DNA from: JBMYYR01 sp965243605
Lineage (GTDB): Bacteria; Bacteroidota; Bacteroidia; Flavobacteriales; CAJXXR01
DNA: 64,000 nt
Direction: 5' to 3'
Assembly: GCA_965243605.1 (NCBI GenBank)
Contig: CBDEVQ010000121.1
Span: 4,410-68,409 of the forward strand
A model generated the notes under the pieces. It saw nothing but the letters and a program-made list of their open reading frames with translations, was not told where the DNA came from and made no database searches. Positions 43,239 through 50,829 of the stretch are shown in pieces (the first letter of the stretch is position 1; every line of letters starts with the position of its first letter). Position numbers and translations under genes: made by a program.

Positions 43239-45104
43239 TTACTTAACCATTAATTTTTGTGTGTAAACGCTTTCACCTTCTACAACGTTAACAATATACA
43301 TTCCAGCTTTAAAGCTTCCTGTGTTAATTGTTAATTGTGTTCCTTCTGCAGTTTCAGCATAAACTGTTTGTCCTAATGAGTTAATTACTCTTACAGTTCC
43401 ATTTTCATGTCCTTCTTCGAAGTTAACAGTTGTTGTTCCGAATGAAGGGTTTGGAGCTACGTTAAAGATTCCTTTATTAGTTTCTTCAACAAATAAGATA
43501 TCTAAATCATCTTTTAAGAATGAAGCTACAACAATATCATTTGGTTCAGCAGTATGCTCTTCTCCTCTAACGTGTAATCCTGGAGTTTCATCTCTTTGGT
43601 ACATTACATAAACTGTATTGTTATCAAATGCAACATTACCAAATACTGTTTCAACTAATGGGTTATCATCAATAGCATAAAAACGAGTTAAATCTTGTGG
43701 AGTAGACCAGTTTACACCATTATCTGTTGAACGGATAATCCATTGGTGTCTTTGGTTTTTGTTATAAGGTGCTCCTGCCGCATCTTGATCTTCTGATAAA
43801 GTATCAATAATTGAAGAATACGTTAAGTACATATCTCCATCATCCGTTACATGTGTAAATGGTAAAGATGTTAATGATAAGAAGTAGTTAGCAATATCAC
43901 CAGTAATTGCATCATCACCATTTTGGTCTAATACGAATGCTACTGTATCTAATTGAGAGAATCCTAAGTTAGATCCATCTATTGTTGCAGTACCGTTAGT
44001 TACATAACCATAAGACGATTTCCAGTGAAGTAAATCACCTACAGCTGGGCTAAAGTTTGTTACATCAACATCATTTGTATCAACATTAGAGAATAAATAT
44101 CCTCCAAAGAATGCATGTAATTCTCCAGTTTGGTCATATGTTAAGTTATATGAACCATCCGCCGTATAATATGCACCAAAATCATTTTCAGTTACAACTG
44201 TTGAATCTACTAAGTCTGAAGTATTTTCAAAGTCATCAATAGGGAAATCCCAAAGAATATTTTTAGTCCAAGTAGATCCATTATCTGTAGATGACATAAG
44301 AACTACATCCTTACTTCCACCACCACAAATAAATGAAACTTCGTCACCTTTAGAAACAATACTGTATGAATCTCCAGAAGTCGTTCCAAATAAAGTATCA
44401 GCTATTGAAGGAATTTCAACATTTACAAGATCCCAAGTTGCTCCTAAATCAGTAGAACGGCTATAACGAATGTAATATTCTGGATCAGCATCTGTACCTA
44501 TATTTTCAGCTCCAATTACGTGTAAAGAGTTACCACTCGCTCCACCAACTGTCATTCTGTGCCAAACATTAGATAATGTATTTGTTCCATCTGTTACAGT
44601 ACTATTAGCCCATGCACCTGTTCCAGCTACATCTCTTTTAGCAAAGTAAGAATCTCCACCTGAAGTATGACAAATATATGCTTCTCCTCCACCTGGTAAA
44701 GAAATAAATGATGGCCATCCTGTACGTTCATCTTCTAATCTTTCTGATGGTTCAGAACCCCAATCAGTTCCGTCATAAAAGTTATATCCAGTTCCACGGT
44801 CAACGAATGTACTTGTACCATCTAAACTCATTGTCCATGCTGCTGAAATAGATCCATTAGGGTGAACAATAAAACGTGGCTGAACAGCACTGTTAGTTTG
44901 TAAATCATATAAAGAAGTTCCAATCACTTCTTCATCAACATTACCACCTCCTAATGCTAATGCACTTTGAGATGAAGCAACTGTATTTCCTTGAATATTA
45001 ATACTCTCAGTATTATTAATAGCCACTGGCTCTACTGTATGCTGTGCCAATAAAGACGTTGAAGACCCTATTAATAGACATGCTAGGATAGAATGTATTT
45101 TCAT
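43239..45104 (-). CDS. T9SS-exported BNR-repeat protein
   Basis: 621 residues: signal peptide (MKIHSILACLLIGSSTSLLAQ), then Asp-box-like motifs STDLGATWD, SSTDNGSTWT and STDNGVNWS in a probable propeller, and a type A sorting domain in the last 80 residues (NVAPNPSFGTTTVNF, VRVINSLGQTVY, FKAGMYIVNVVEG, YTQKLMVK). Smaller relative in layout to the 949-residue protein at 37044. No hydrolase residues were identified. A minus-strand -7 element TAGATTTG lies at 45134-45127, and it has its own terminator, so it is monocistronic. Confidence 0.85.
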   Translation of the reverse strand: MKIHSILACLLIGSSTSLLAQHTVEPVAINNTESINIQGNTVASSQSALALGGGNVDEEVIGTSLYDLQTNSAVQPRFIVHPNGSISAAWTMSLDGTSTFVDRGTGYNFYDGTDWGSEPSERLEDERTGWPSFISLPGGGEAYICHTSGGDSYFAKRDVAGTGAWANSTVTDGTNTLSNVWHRMTVGGASGNSLHVIGAENIGTDADPEYYIRYSRSTDLGATWDLVNVEIPSIADTLFGTTSGDSYSIVSKGDEVSFICGGGSKDVVLMSSTDNGSTWTKNILWDFPIDDFENTSDLVDSTVVTENDFGAYYTADGSYNLTYDQTGELHAFFGGYLFSNVDTNDVDVTNFSPAVGDLLHWKSSYGYVTNGTATIDGSNLGFSQLDTVAFVLDQNGDDAITGDIANYFLSLTSLPFTHVTDDGDMYLTYSSIIDTLSEDQDAAGAPYNKNQRHQWIIRSTDNGVNWSTPQDLTRFYAIDDNPLVETVFGNVAFDNNTVYVMYQRDETPGLHVRGEEHTAEPNDIVVASFLKDDLDILFVEETNKGIFNVAPNPSFGTTTVNFEEGHENGTVRVINSLGQTVYAETAEGTQLTINTGSFKAGMYIVNVVEGESVYTQKLMVK

Positions 45105-45126
45105 AGTAAATTAAGTTTATTTTTTC

Positions 45127-45134
45127 CAAATCTA
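45127..45134 (-). promoter_or_regulatory. Putative -7 element (TAGATTTG on the minus strand)
   Basis: TAnnTTTG match 23 bp upstream of the ATG of the T9SS gene at 45104. Confidence 0.4.
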
Positions 45135-45264
45135 ACTAAATATATGTTAAATTGAAAGGAAATATTAGACTTTTATCCGCCTTAGATCCACTTAATTCTA
45201 AAAAAATCCACTTATTACATCCTCATTATTTTTTAAATAATTGTTAAAAAAATAATAACGACAT

Positions 45265-45300
45265 AAAAAATGGCGATCAAATACAAGAATTGATCGCCAT
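45265..45300 (-). terminator. Terminator after the 411-residue T9SS protein gene
   Basis: Stem ATGGCGATCAA / TTGATCGCCAT (45270-45300), followed on the minus strand by a T-run; 31 bp beyond the stop at 45331. Confidence 0.9.
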
Positions 45301-45330
45301 TATTATGGTAATAAAGGTAAGCTTATCTAA

Positions 45331-46566
45331 TTATTTTTTTACAATTTTAGATGTAGCAGTTCCTTTTTCATTTCTGATAGTCACGAAGTAGATACCAGCC
45401 TTTTGGTCAGTAATATCAACTTCGAAATTTCCATTTTCAATTACAGAAACAACTTTTTGCCCTAACATGTTGAAGATTTCAACTTCAGTTTGGTTAACAT
45501 CAGTATCAATTTTGATAACACCTGTTGTTGGGTTAGGGTACATTGTAGCTCCAATTTCATTTAAGTCTTCTAATCCAACATTAGGAGAAGAAATCTTAGT
45601 TCTGATGTAGTAGTGTTGGCTACTGTAAGATGCATACCATAAGAATGAAGTTGGTAATAAAGTTGCATTCGTTAAAGCTTGAGTATTCAATTGGTAACGA
45701 GTTCTGTTAGATAACTCATAAGAATGACTCTCTTCGTTTGCATAAACCATTTCATCTGGTACAGCAGCTTGATCATCTTCTTGGAAAGCTGTTACAGCAA
45801 AGAAATTATCTAATGTATCACCTAAGTTATAAGATTGACCTGGCTTAAATGTAACAGTAACTCCTACTCTTTCACCTGCAGTATAATTAAGATCAGCTAC
45901 ATCTAACATTAACGTTTGGTATACAGTTGTACTTGTATCAGCTTCTGTTAATAGAACAGTAAATGTTTGCTCTGTTAAAGCTGGAGCAATTTCTCCAAAT
46001 TTAGTTAAATCAGTATTCGTAACATAAGGAATTTGTTGAGCCCAACGGTCTTGCGACTCAGCTGTCCATTGAATTCCATTTGTTTGAGAAGAAAGAACTT
46101 TTACAATTGCAGTATCAACTACTGAAGATGCAGAGTTTCTGAAATAGTTATATACAACCTCAACTGAATCTAAAACATAATCGTTATTTTCATCAAGGTA
46201 GTCATAGTACTCATCTGCTGGATTAATAACTACAGCAGCCGAATGTACTTGTACTGGGAATAATCCATTAGAATATTCAATAACAGCGTTAGTATCAAGA
46301 TCCATGTAACCACGACCTCTTAATGCAAATTCGTTATCAAGTAATACATCAAATCCTCCGAATTCATTTTCAATAATTGCTTCACCATAGTTTAGCCATC
46401 TTGATTCTGCACCTGCAGCAATAGCTTTAGCGTTAGCAGCCATTCTTTCAGAAACCTGATTACCTATTACTCTATCAGAGATTGTTTTAACTTCTCCTTT
46501 GTTTTGAGTTTGTGCAGTAGCTGCAAATGCCATAGCTGACATTAATACTAGTATACTTTTTTTCAT
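45331..46566 (-). CDS. T9SS-exported protein of unknown function
   Basis: 411 residues: signal peptide (MKKSILVLMSAMAFAATAQ), a central region of about 290 residues with no recognised motif (rich in Asp, Thr, Tyr), and a C-terminal type A sorting domain: ATMYPNPTTGVIKID, VEIFNMLGQKVVS, KAGIYFVTIRNEKGTATSKIVKK. Such proteins are displayed on or released from the cell surface. Putative -7 element TAAATTTG on the minus strand at 46606-46599. Monocistronic with its own terminator. A housekeeping-like codon pattern and strong terminator hint at good expression, an inference only. Confidence 0.82.
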   Translation of the reverse strand: MKKSILVLMSAMAFAATAQTQNKGEVKTISDRVIGNQVSERMAANAKAIAAGAESRWLNYGEAIIENEFGGFDVLLDNEFALRGRGYMDLDTNAVIEYSNGLFPVQVHSAAVVINPADEYYDYLDENNDYVLDSVEVVYNYFRNSASSVVDTAIVKVLSSQTNGIQWTAESQDRWAQQIPYVTNTDLTKFGEIAPALTEQTFTVLLTEADTSTTVYQTLMLDVADLNYTAGERVGVTVTFKPGQSYNLGDTLDNFFAVTAFQEDDQAAVPDEMVYANEESHSYELSNRTRYQLNTQALTNATLLPTSFLWYASYSSQHYYIRTKISSPNVGLEDLNEIGATMYPNPTTGVIKIDTDVNQTEVEIFNMLGQKVVSVIENGNFEVDITDQKAGIYFVTIRNEKGTATSKIVKK

Positions 46567-46598
46567 ACTATATCTCTTTATTTATGTTTTCAATTCAA

Positions 46599-46606
46599 CA
46601 AATTTA
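46599..46606 (-). promoter_or_regulatory. Putative -7 element (TAAATTTG on the minus strand)
   Basis: TAnnTTTG match 32 bp upstream of the ATG at 46566. Confidence 0.4.
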
Positions 46607-46669
46607 TACAAAAGTTATCAATTTCTGTATTATTTAGATGAATTAAATTGTTATTTTTTTCACAATAAT

Positions 46670-47038
46670 TTAATCTGCAACGTTAAGTAATGTTACAATT
46701 GAATCACAATTTTCAAATGTAAAATTATAAGTATTTGAATGAAAATCGGAAATTAACCTATAGGTCTTACAGGGAATGGCATCTCGATCTATCAATTCAG
46801 CATCAAAAGAACCTTCATCTATTTTTTCCTTAATAGTGACTTTACTTATAGAGTATTCATTAAGCTGTTCAACTGATTTTGGAGAAAATTTCAACTCTTT
46901 TTTTCCAAAATCATGTAGTATTCTAGAGGATGGAAAATAAGTCATTTTAATATCTTTCTGATCCCAAAAGAAATTCACGGCCAATAAGCCTAAGCATACG
47001 CCGAAGCCATAATACAGAAATTTTTTACCTAGTTTCAT
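46670..47038 (-). CDS. DUF4258-like single-span membrane protein
   Basis: 122 residues: one N-terminal transmembrane helix (FLYYGFGVCLGLLAVNFFW, about residues 7-25), then a soluble domain with YFPSSRILHDFGKKEL, AIPCKTYRLISDF and NYNFTFENCDSIVTLLNV type strands. The pattern (aromatic-basic TM start, YxPxxRxL, PCxxY, ENCDSxV) matches a small flavobacterial family annotated DUF4258, recalled rather than searched. Next to the alanine dehydrogenase gene (3-bp gap), so it is cotranscribed with it. Confidence 0.6.
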   Translation of the reverse strand: MKLGKKFLYYGFGVCLGLLAVNFFWDQKDIKMTYFPSSRILHDFGKKELKFSPKSVEQLNEYSISKVTIKEKIDEGSFDAELIDRDAIPCKTYRLISDFHSNTYNFTFENCDSIVTLLNVAD

Positions 47039-47041
47039 TTT

Positions 47042-48244
47042 TTAATATTTAGGGAAAAACATGTTAAGGTTAGTATATGGCAAATCAAACAAATCTGATA
47101 TGATCTTATTGGTAGATTTACCCTGGTATGTATATAAGCTATTTCTAAAATTTTCGTTTTCAGCAACTAAGTTGGCGACTCCTCCATTTTCGGAAATAGA
47201 TAATAATAATGGTGCAAAAATATTACTTAATGCATAAGTAGCAGTTCTAGAAACAGTAGATCCTATATTAGGAACACCATAATGAATTACTCCAAACTTT
47301 GTAAAAACAGGTTTTTCTAAAGTTGTTATTCGTGAAGTTTCAAAACATCCTCCTCTATCGATACTTACATCAATAATCATTGAACCGGTTTTCATTCTAC
47401 TAACCAAGTCACTATTAATAATCATTGGTGTTTTTTTAGATCGGGCTCTCATAGCACCAATAGCAACATCTGCACTTAATATTGCTTTCTCAATAATTTT
47501 CGGCTTAACCAAAGAGGTGTATATACGATCTTGAAACATAGATTGAAAACGTCTCAATCGATCCATTTCTATATCAAAAACTTTAACTGAAGCCCCTAAT
47601 GCAATGGCTGATCTTGTTGCATATTCAGCAACTGTTCCAGAACCTAAGATTACAACTTCTGCTGGAGGAACACCAGCAATACCACCAAGGACTTTACCTA
47701 TTCCACCACCAGTATTACTAAGGTAATGACTGGCTATTTGCATTACAGAACTCCCTGCAATTTCGCTCATAGCCCTAACAATAGAAAAAGTAGATGAATT
47801 ATCTCTTAGTATCTCAAATCCAATGGCCGTAATTTGTTTTTTGGCTAAAATTTGAAAATAACCTTTATCAACAATATGAGGCTGGATCGCTGATATTAAA
47901 ACTTGACGTCCCTTCATCCAAGATAATTCTATTGGTGTAGGTGCATTAATTTTTAATACAATTGGACAAGAATATATTTCTCTAGGATCATAAACTATCA
48001 TCGCTCCAGCTTCACTAAAATCGGCATCGGAATAATGTGTTCTCACACCGGCTCCAGTTTCTACCATAACTTGATGCCCTTGCTTAACTAAAAAATCTAC
48101 CCCATCTGGATTAAGACCAATTCTATTTTCCGAGTTGGAACTTTCCTTTGGGATACCTATACTTAATTGTCGTTTAGATTTAGCAATCGCCAATTTTTCT
48201 TCTTGTGGAACAAATAATGATGATATATCGATTTTAGCCTTCAT
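47042..48244 (-). CDS. ald: Alanine dehydrogenase
   Basis: 400 residues; catalyses reversible NAD-dependent deamination of L-alanine to pyruvate. Family marks: IGIPKESSNSENRIGLNPDGV near residues 29-49 (catalytic Arg and Lys region), HYSDADFSEAGAMI, the NAD Rossmann segment VVILGSGTVAEYATRSAIALGASVKVFD (about 196-223) and VIDVSIDRGGCFE. It is about 30 residues longer than Bacillus Ald, mainly an N-terminal extension of about 20 residues, as in other flavobacterial homologues. It is followed by a small DUF4258-like gene 3 bp away. Confidence 0.9.
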   Translation of the reverse strand: MKAKIDISSLFVPQEEKLAIAKSKRQLSIGIPKESSNSENRIGLNPDGVDFLVKQGHQVMVETGAGVRTHYSDADFSEAGAMIVYDPREIYSCPIVLKINAPTPIELSWMKGRQVLISAIQPHIVDKGYFQILAKKQITAIGFEILRDNSSTFSIVRAMSEIAGSSVMQIASHYLSNTGGGIGKVLGGIAGVPPAEVVILGSGTVAEYATRSAIALGASVKVFDIEMDRLRRFQSMFQDRIYTSLVKPKIIEKAILSADVAIGAMRARSKKTPMIINSDLVSRMKTGSMIIDVSIDRGGCFETSRITTLEKPVFTKFGVIHYGVPNIGSTVSRTATYALSNIFAPLLLSISENGGVANLVAENENFRNSLYTYQGKSTNKIISDLFDLPYTNLNMFFPKY

Positions 48245-48379
48245 AGAAATACATTTTCACAAAATTATTAAATACAAAATGAAAACGGGAAACTGTCTGT
48301 TTTTTTTTATTCATATACTCCGAAAATTAATTATTTAAAATTAGTTTAAATAAAGATAGGTAAATTATAAATCCTGTTT

Positions 48380-48387
48380 TAGCTTTG
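48380..48387 (+). promoter_or_regulatory. Putative -7 element (TAGCTTTG) of the DUF4856 gene
   Basis: TAnnTTTG match 17 bp before the ATG at 48405. Confidence 0.4.
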
Positions 48388-48404
48388 CAAAAAAAATAAA
48401 TACC

Positions 48405-49517
48405 ATGTTAAAATCACTATCAAAATTATCAATAATTGCACTTACAACTATAGCTGTTGTTTCATGTGGATCTGATGACGATAACAATAGTTATAATGTC
48501 CCGAATTCATATAATTTTAGTAATGTAAGTTATTCTGGACAAATATCTAGAATTGACATGTTAAAAGAAATGACTTCATATATGAAGACGGCTCATGATG
48601 GTGTAGCAATTGATGCTCAACAACTTAAAAACATGTATGCAAATACAAATTATACATGGACATCTAGTCCTTTTACTGTAGATCAACCTACAAAACAGCT
48701 AAAGAACAAAACAGCTACTGGAGAATCTATTTCAGTTGAAAACTGGATGGACAAACTTGCGGTTATATCAGCATCTTCTACAACTGGATCTAACGGGACT
48801 GCAGGTTTAGTAACATCACTTTCTGGTAGTAAAAAGTATATATTTGACGAGAACGGATTTGAACCTATTCAATTAATTGACAAAGGGTTAATGGGCTCTG
48901 TATTTTATTACCAAGGAACATCAGTTTACCTAAGTGATTCTAAGGTTGGTGGTGCTAACAATGATGATTTAGCAGAAAACAAAACGTATACAGACATGCA
49001 ACATTACTGGGATGAAGCCTTTGGATACGGGTCTTTTCCTATTGATTTAACTGGTGCGAATATCGGGACTAAAAATTCAGCTGGAGAATTAAGTTATTAC
49101 AGTAAGTACTTAAAGAAAGCACATGATGCCAACCTTAACACTGTAGATCAATTAATGAAAGATGGATTTATTTCTGGACGTGCTGCTATCAACAATAAAG
49201 ATTATAACACACGTGATGAAGCTATCATTCTAGTTCGCAAACATTGGGAAATGATTAATGTAGCTGCAGCTTTACATTACTTAAACGCTTCGTTAACTAA
49301 CTTAGGAGATGATGCTTTAAGAAACCACGAATTATCTGAAGCATACGCCTTTATTAATGCTATTAAATTTAACGAAGGGAGAACTATGACTATTGCCGAA
49401 GTTGATGCTACATTAGATGCTTTAGGTACTAACTTTTATACAATTACAGCTACTCAAATTAACAATGCTAAATCAATGCTAGCATCGAAGTTTGAAGTTA
49501 CTGCAAACGACTTTTAA
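48405..49517 (+). CDS. DUF4856 lipoprotein
   Basis: 370 residues. Lipoprotein signal (TIAVVSC, Cys near residue 21) followed by a Gly/Ser/Asp linker. The body matches DUF4856: YSGQISRIDMLKEMTSYMKTAHDG near residues 45-68, LIDKGLMGSVFYYQG, MQHYWDEAFGYGSFP near 197-211, and EAIILVRKHWEMINVAAALHYLN near 272-294. DUF4856 proteins sit beside imelysins and TonB-dependent receptors in flavobacterial iron-uptake loci, as here. They are probably surface or outer-membrane-linked iron-binding proteins; the mechanism is unknown. Confidence 0.85.
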   Translation: MLKSLSKLSIIALTTIAVVSCGSDDDNNSYNVPNSYNFSNVSYSGQISRIDMLKEMTSYMKTAHDGVAIDAQQLKNMYANTNYTWTSSPFTVDQPTKQLKNKTATGESISVENWMDKLAVISASSTTGSNGTAGLVTSLSGSKKYIFDENGFEPIQLIDKGLMGSVFYYQGTSVYLSDSKVGGANNDDLAENKTYTDMQHYWDEAFGYGSFPIDLTGANIGTKNSAGELSYYSKYLKKAHDANLNTVDQLMKDGFISGRAAINNKDYNTRDEAIILVRKHWEMINVAAALHYLNASLTNLGDDALRNHELSEAYAFINAIKFNEGRTMTIAEVDATLDALGTNFYTITATQINNAKSMLASKFEVTANDF

Positions 49518-49536
49518 GAAGAACAAACTACTCATT

Positions 49537-49575
49537 GTCAAGTATCTAAATCCTACATTAGATACTTGACTTTTT
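49537..49575 (+). terminator. Intrinsic terminator between the DUF4856 and imelysin genes
   Basis: Stem GTCAAGTATCTAA / TTAGATACTTGAC (49537-49570, loop ATCCTACA) followed by T5. It lies inside the presumed iron operon, so it may only reduce downstream expression. Confidence 0.8.
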
Positions 49576-49589
49576 AAAATTACAGTTCT

Positions 49590-50711
49590 ATGAAAATGCA
49601 AAAAATCATCATACTATCTCTTGTTGCTTTATCTATTATTTTTTCTTGTGGAAAAGATGATGCAGATGATAACATCAATTTTTCTGATCTATTTATAAAC
49701 ACATCAGAAAACATTATTCAACCTCAATACTTGAAATATAAAACTCATTGTCAAGAGGTTAAAGATGCAACAGAAACGTTCATCAATGATGTAACCGTAG
49801 TAAATTTAGAAGATCTTCAAGCGCTCTTCATAGAAAATTATAAACTTTGGCAACACACTTCTTTATATGAATTTGGGCCTGCAGTTGATGCAGACATCTT
49901 GTTAAAAACAACCATCAATTCATATCCAACAAACGCCAATTTAATTGACCAAAATATTACATCAGGAAATTACAACTTAGATGCGGCCAATAACATATAT
50001 GCGATTGGATTACCTGCCTTTGAATACCTAATTTATGGTAGTACTAAAAATAACAATTCGGTATTATCATCTTTTTCTACTGATTCTGATGCTGAAAATC
50101 GTAAGGTTTATCTGACTCAATTAATAGAACAAATTCTAAATAAAATTACTCTTGCAAGTAACAGATGGTCTACATATCATGATCAGTACATTTCTAACAA
50201 AGGAACTGGTAATGGATCATCATTAACATTATTGTTTAATGCTTACTTAAAGGATTACGAAGAAACCAAACGAAATAAGTTTGCACTACCTGCAGGATTT
50301 GCAACTGAATTTTCTATTCCAATTGCAAAAGACGCAAATAAGGTTGAAGCTCGATATTCTGATATTTCATTTGAATTAATGATTGAAAGCATGAAAGCTC
50401 ATAAAGCATTTTTTCAAGGAATTGGTCCTGATGGAATAAATGGAATTGGATTTCATGATAAACTAAAAGAGTACAAAGCAGAATCTACTATTATTGATGG
50501 AGATTTAGCAGATGTTTCCTTAAATCAAATGGAAATTGCAATAACAAGCTTAAATAATTACACAACTTCATTTTCTAATGAAATCCTTAATTCTAATGCT
50601 CAACTAGAAAATACAAGCTTAGAGTTACAAAAATTAGTTCCACTTATTAAGGTAGATATGAAATCTTATTTTGGCGTACCTATTACAAGCCAAGATACAG
50701 ACGGAGACTAA
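49590..50711 (+). CDS. Imelysin-family iron-regulated lipoprotein
   Basis: 373 residues. Lipoprotein signal (LSIIFSC, Cys near residue 20). Imelysin (peptidase M75-like, IrpA) fold: YLKYKTHCQEVKDATETFI near residues 48-66 and LQALFIENYKLWQHTSLYEFGPAVD near 75-100. The imelysin GxHxxE motif reads G-L-P-A-F-E here (IGLPAFEYLIYG), so the histidine is replaced by proline, as in a known non-peptidase subgroup. Later, FELMIESMKAHKAFFQG. Members are iron-regulated outer-membrane or periplasmic proteins; here it lies between DUF4856 and a TonB-dependent receptor. Confidence 0.88.
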   Translation: MKMQKIIILSLVALSIIFSCGKDDADDNINFSDLFINTSENIIQPQYLKYKTHCQEVKDATETFINDVTVVNLEDLQALFIENYKLWQHTSLYEFGPAVDADILLKTTINSYPTNANLIDQNITSGNYNLDAANNIYAIGLPAFEYLIYGSTKNNNSVLSSFSTDSDAENRKVYLTQLIEQILNKITLASNRWSTYHDQYISNKGTGNGSSLTLLFNAYLKDYEETKRNKFALPAGFATEFSIPIAKDANKVEARYSDISFELMIESMKAHKAFFQGIGPDGINGIGFHDKLKEYKAESTIIDGDLADVSLNQMEIAITSLNNYTTSFSNEILNSNAQLENTSLELQKLVPLIKVDMKSYFGVPITSQDTDGD

Positions 50712-50782
50712 TATAAAAGAACATAATGTTTATTTATACTATAGTTTTAGTTTAAGACCTCTTCTAAGTTACAAGAAAAAAG

Positions 50783-50808
50783 TAATTTTGCCTACCAACT
50801 TTTGTTGG
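50783..50808 (+). promoter_or_regulatory. Promoter -7 element with overlapping dyad before the TonB-dependent receptor gene
   Basis: TAATTTTG (50783-50790) fits TAnnTTTG. A dyad CCAAC TTTT GTTGG (50795-50808) covers the expected start of transcription, suggesting a repressor site; the ATG is at 50830. Confidence 0.45.
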
Positions 50809-50829
50809 CAAACTTAGAATTTAACCATA

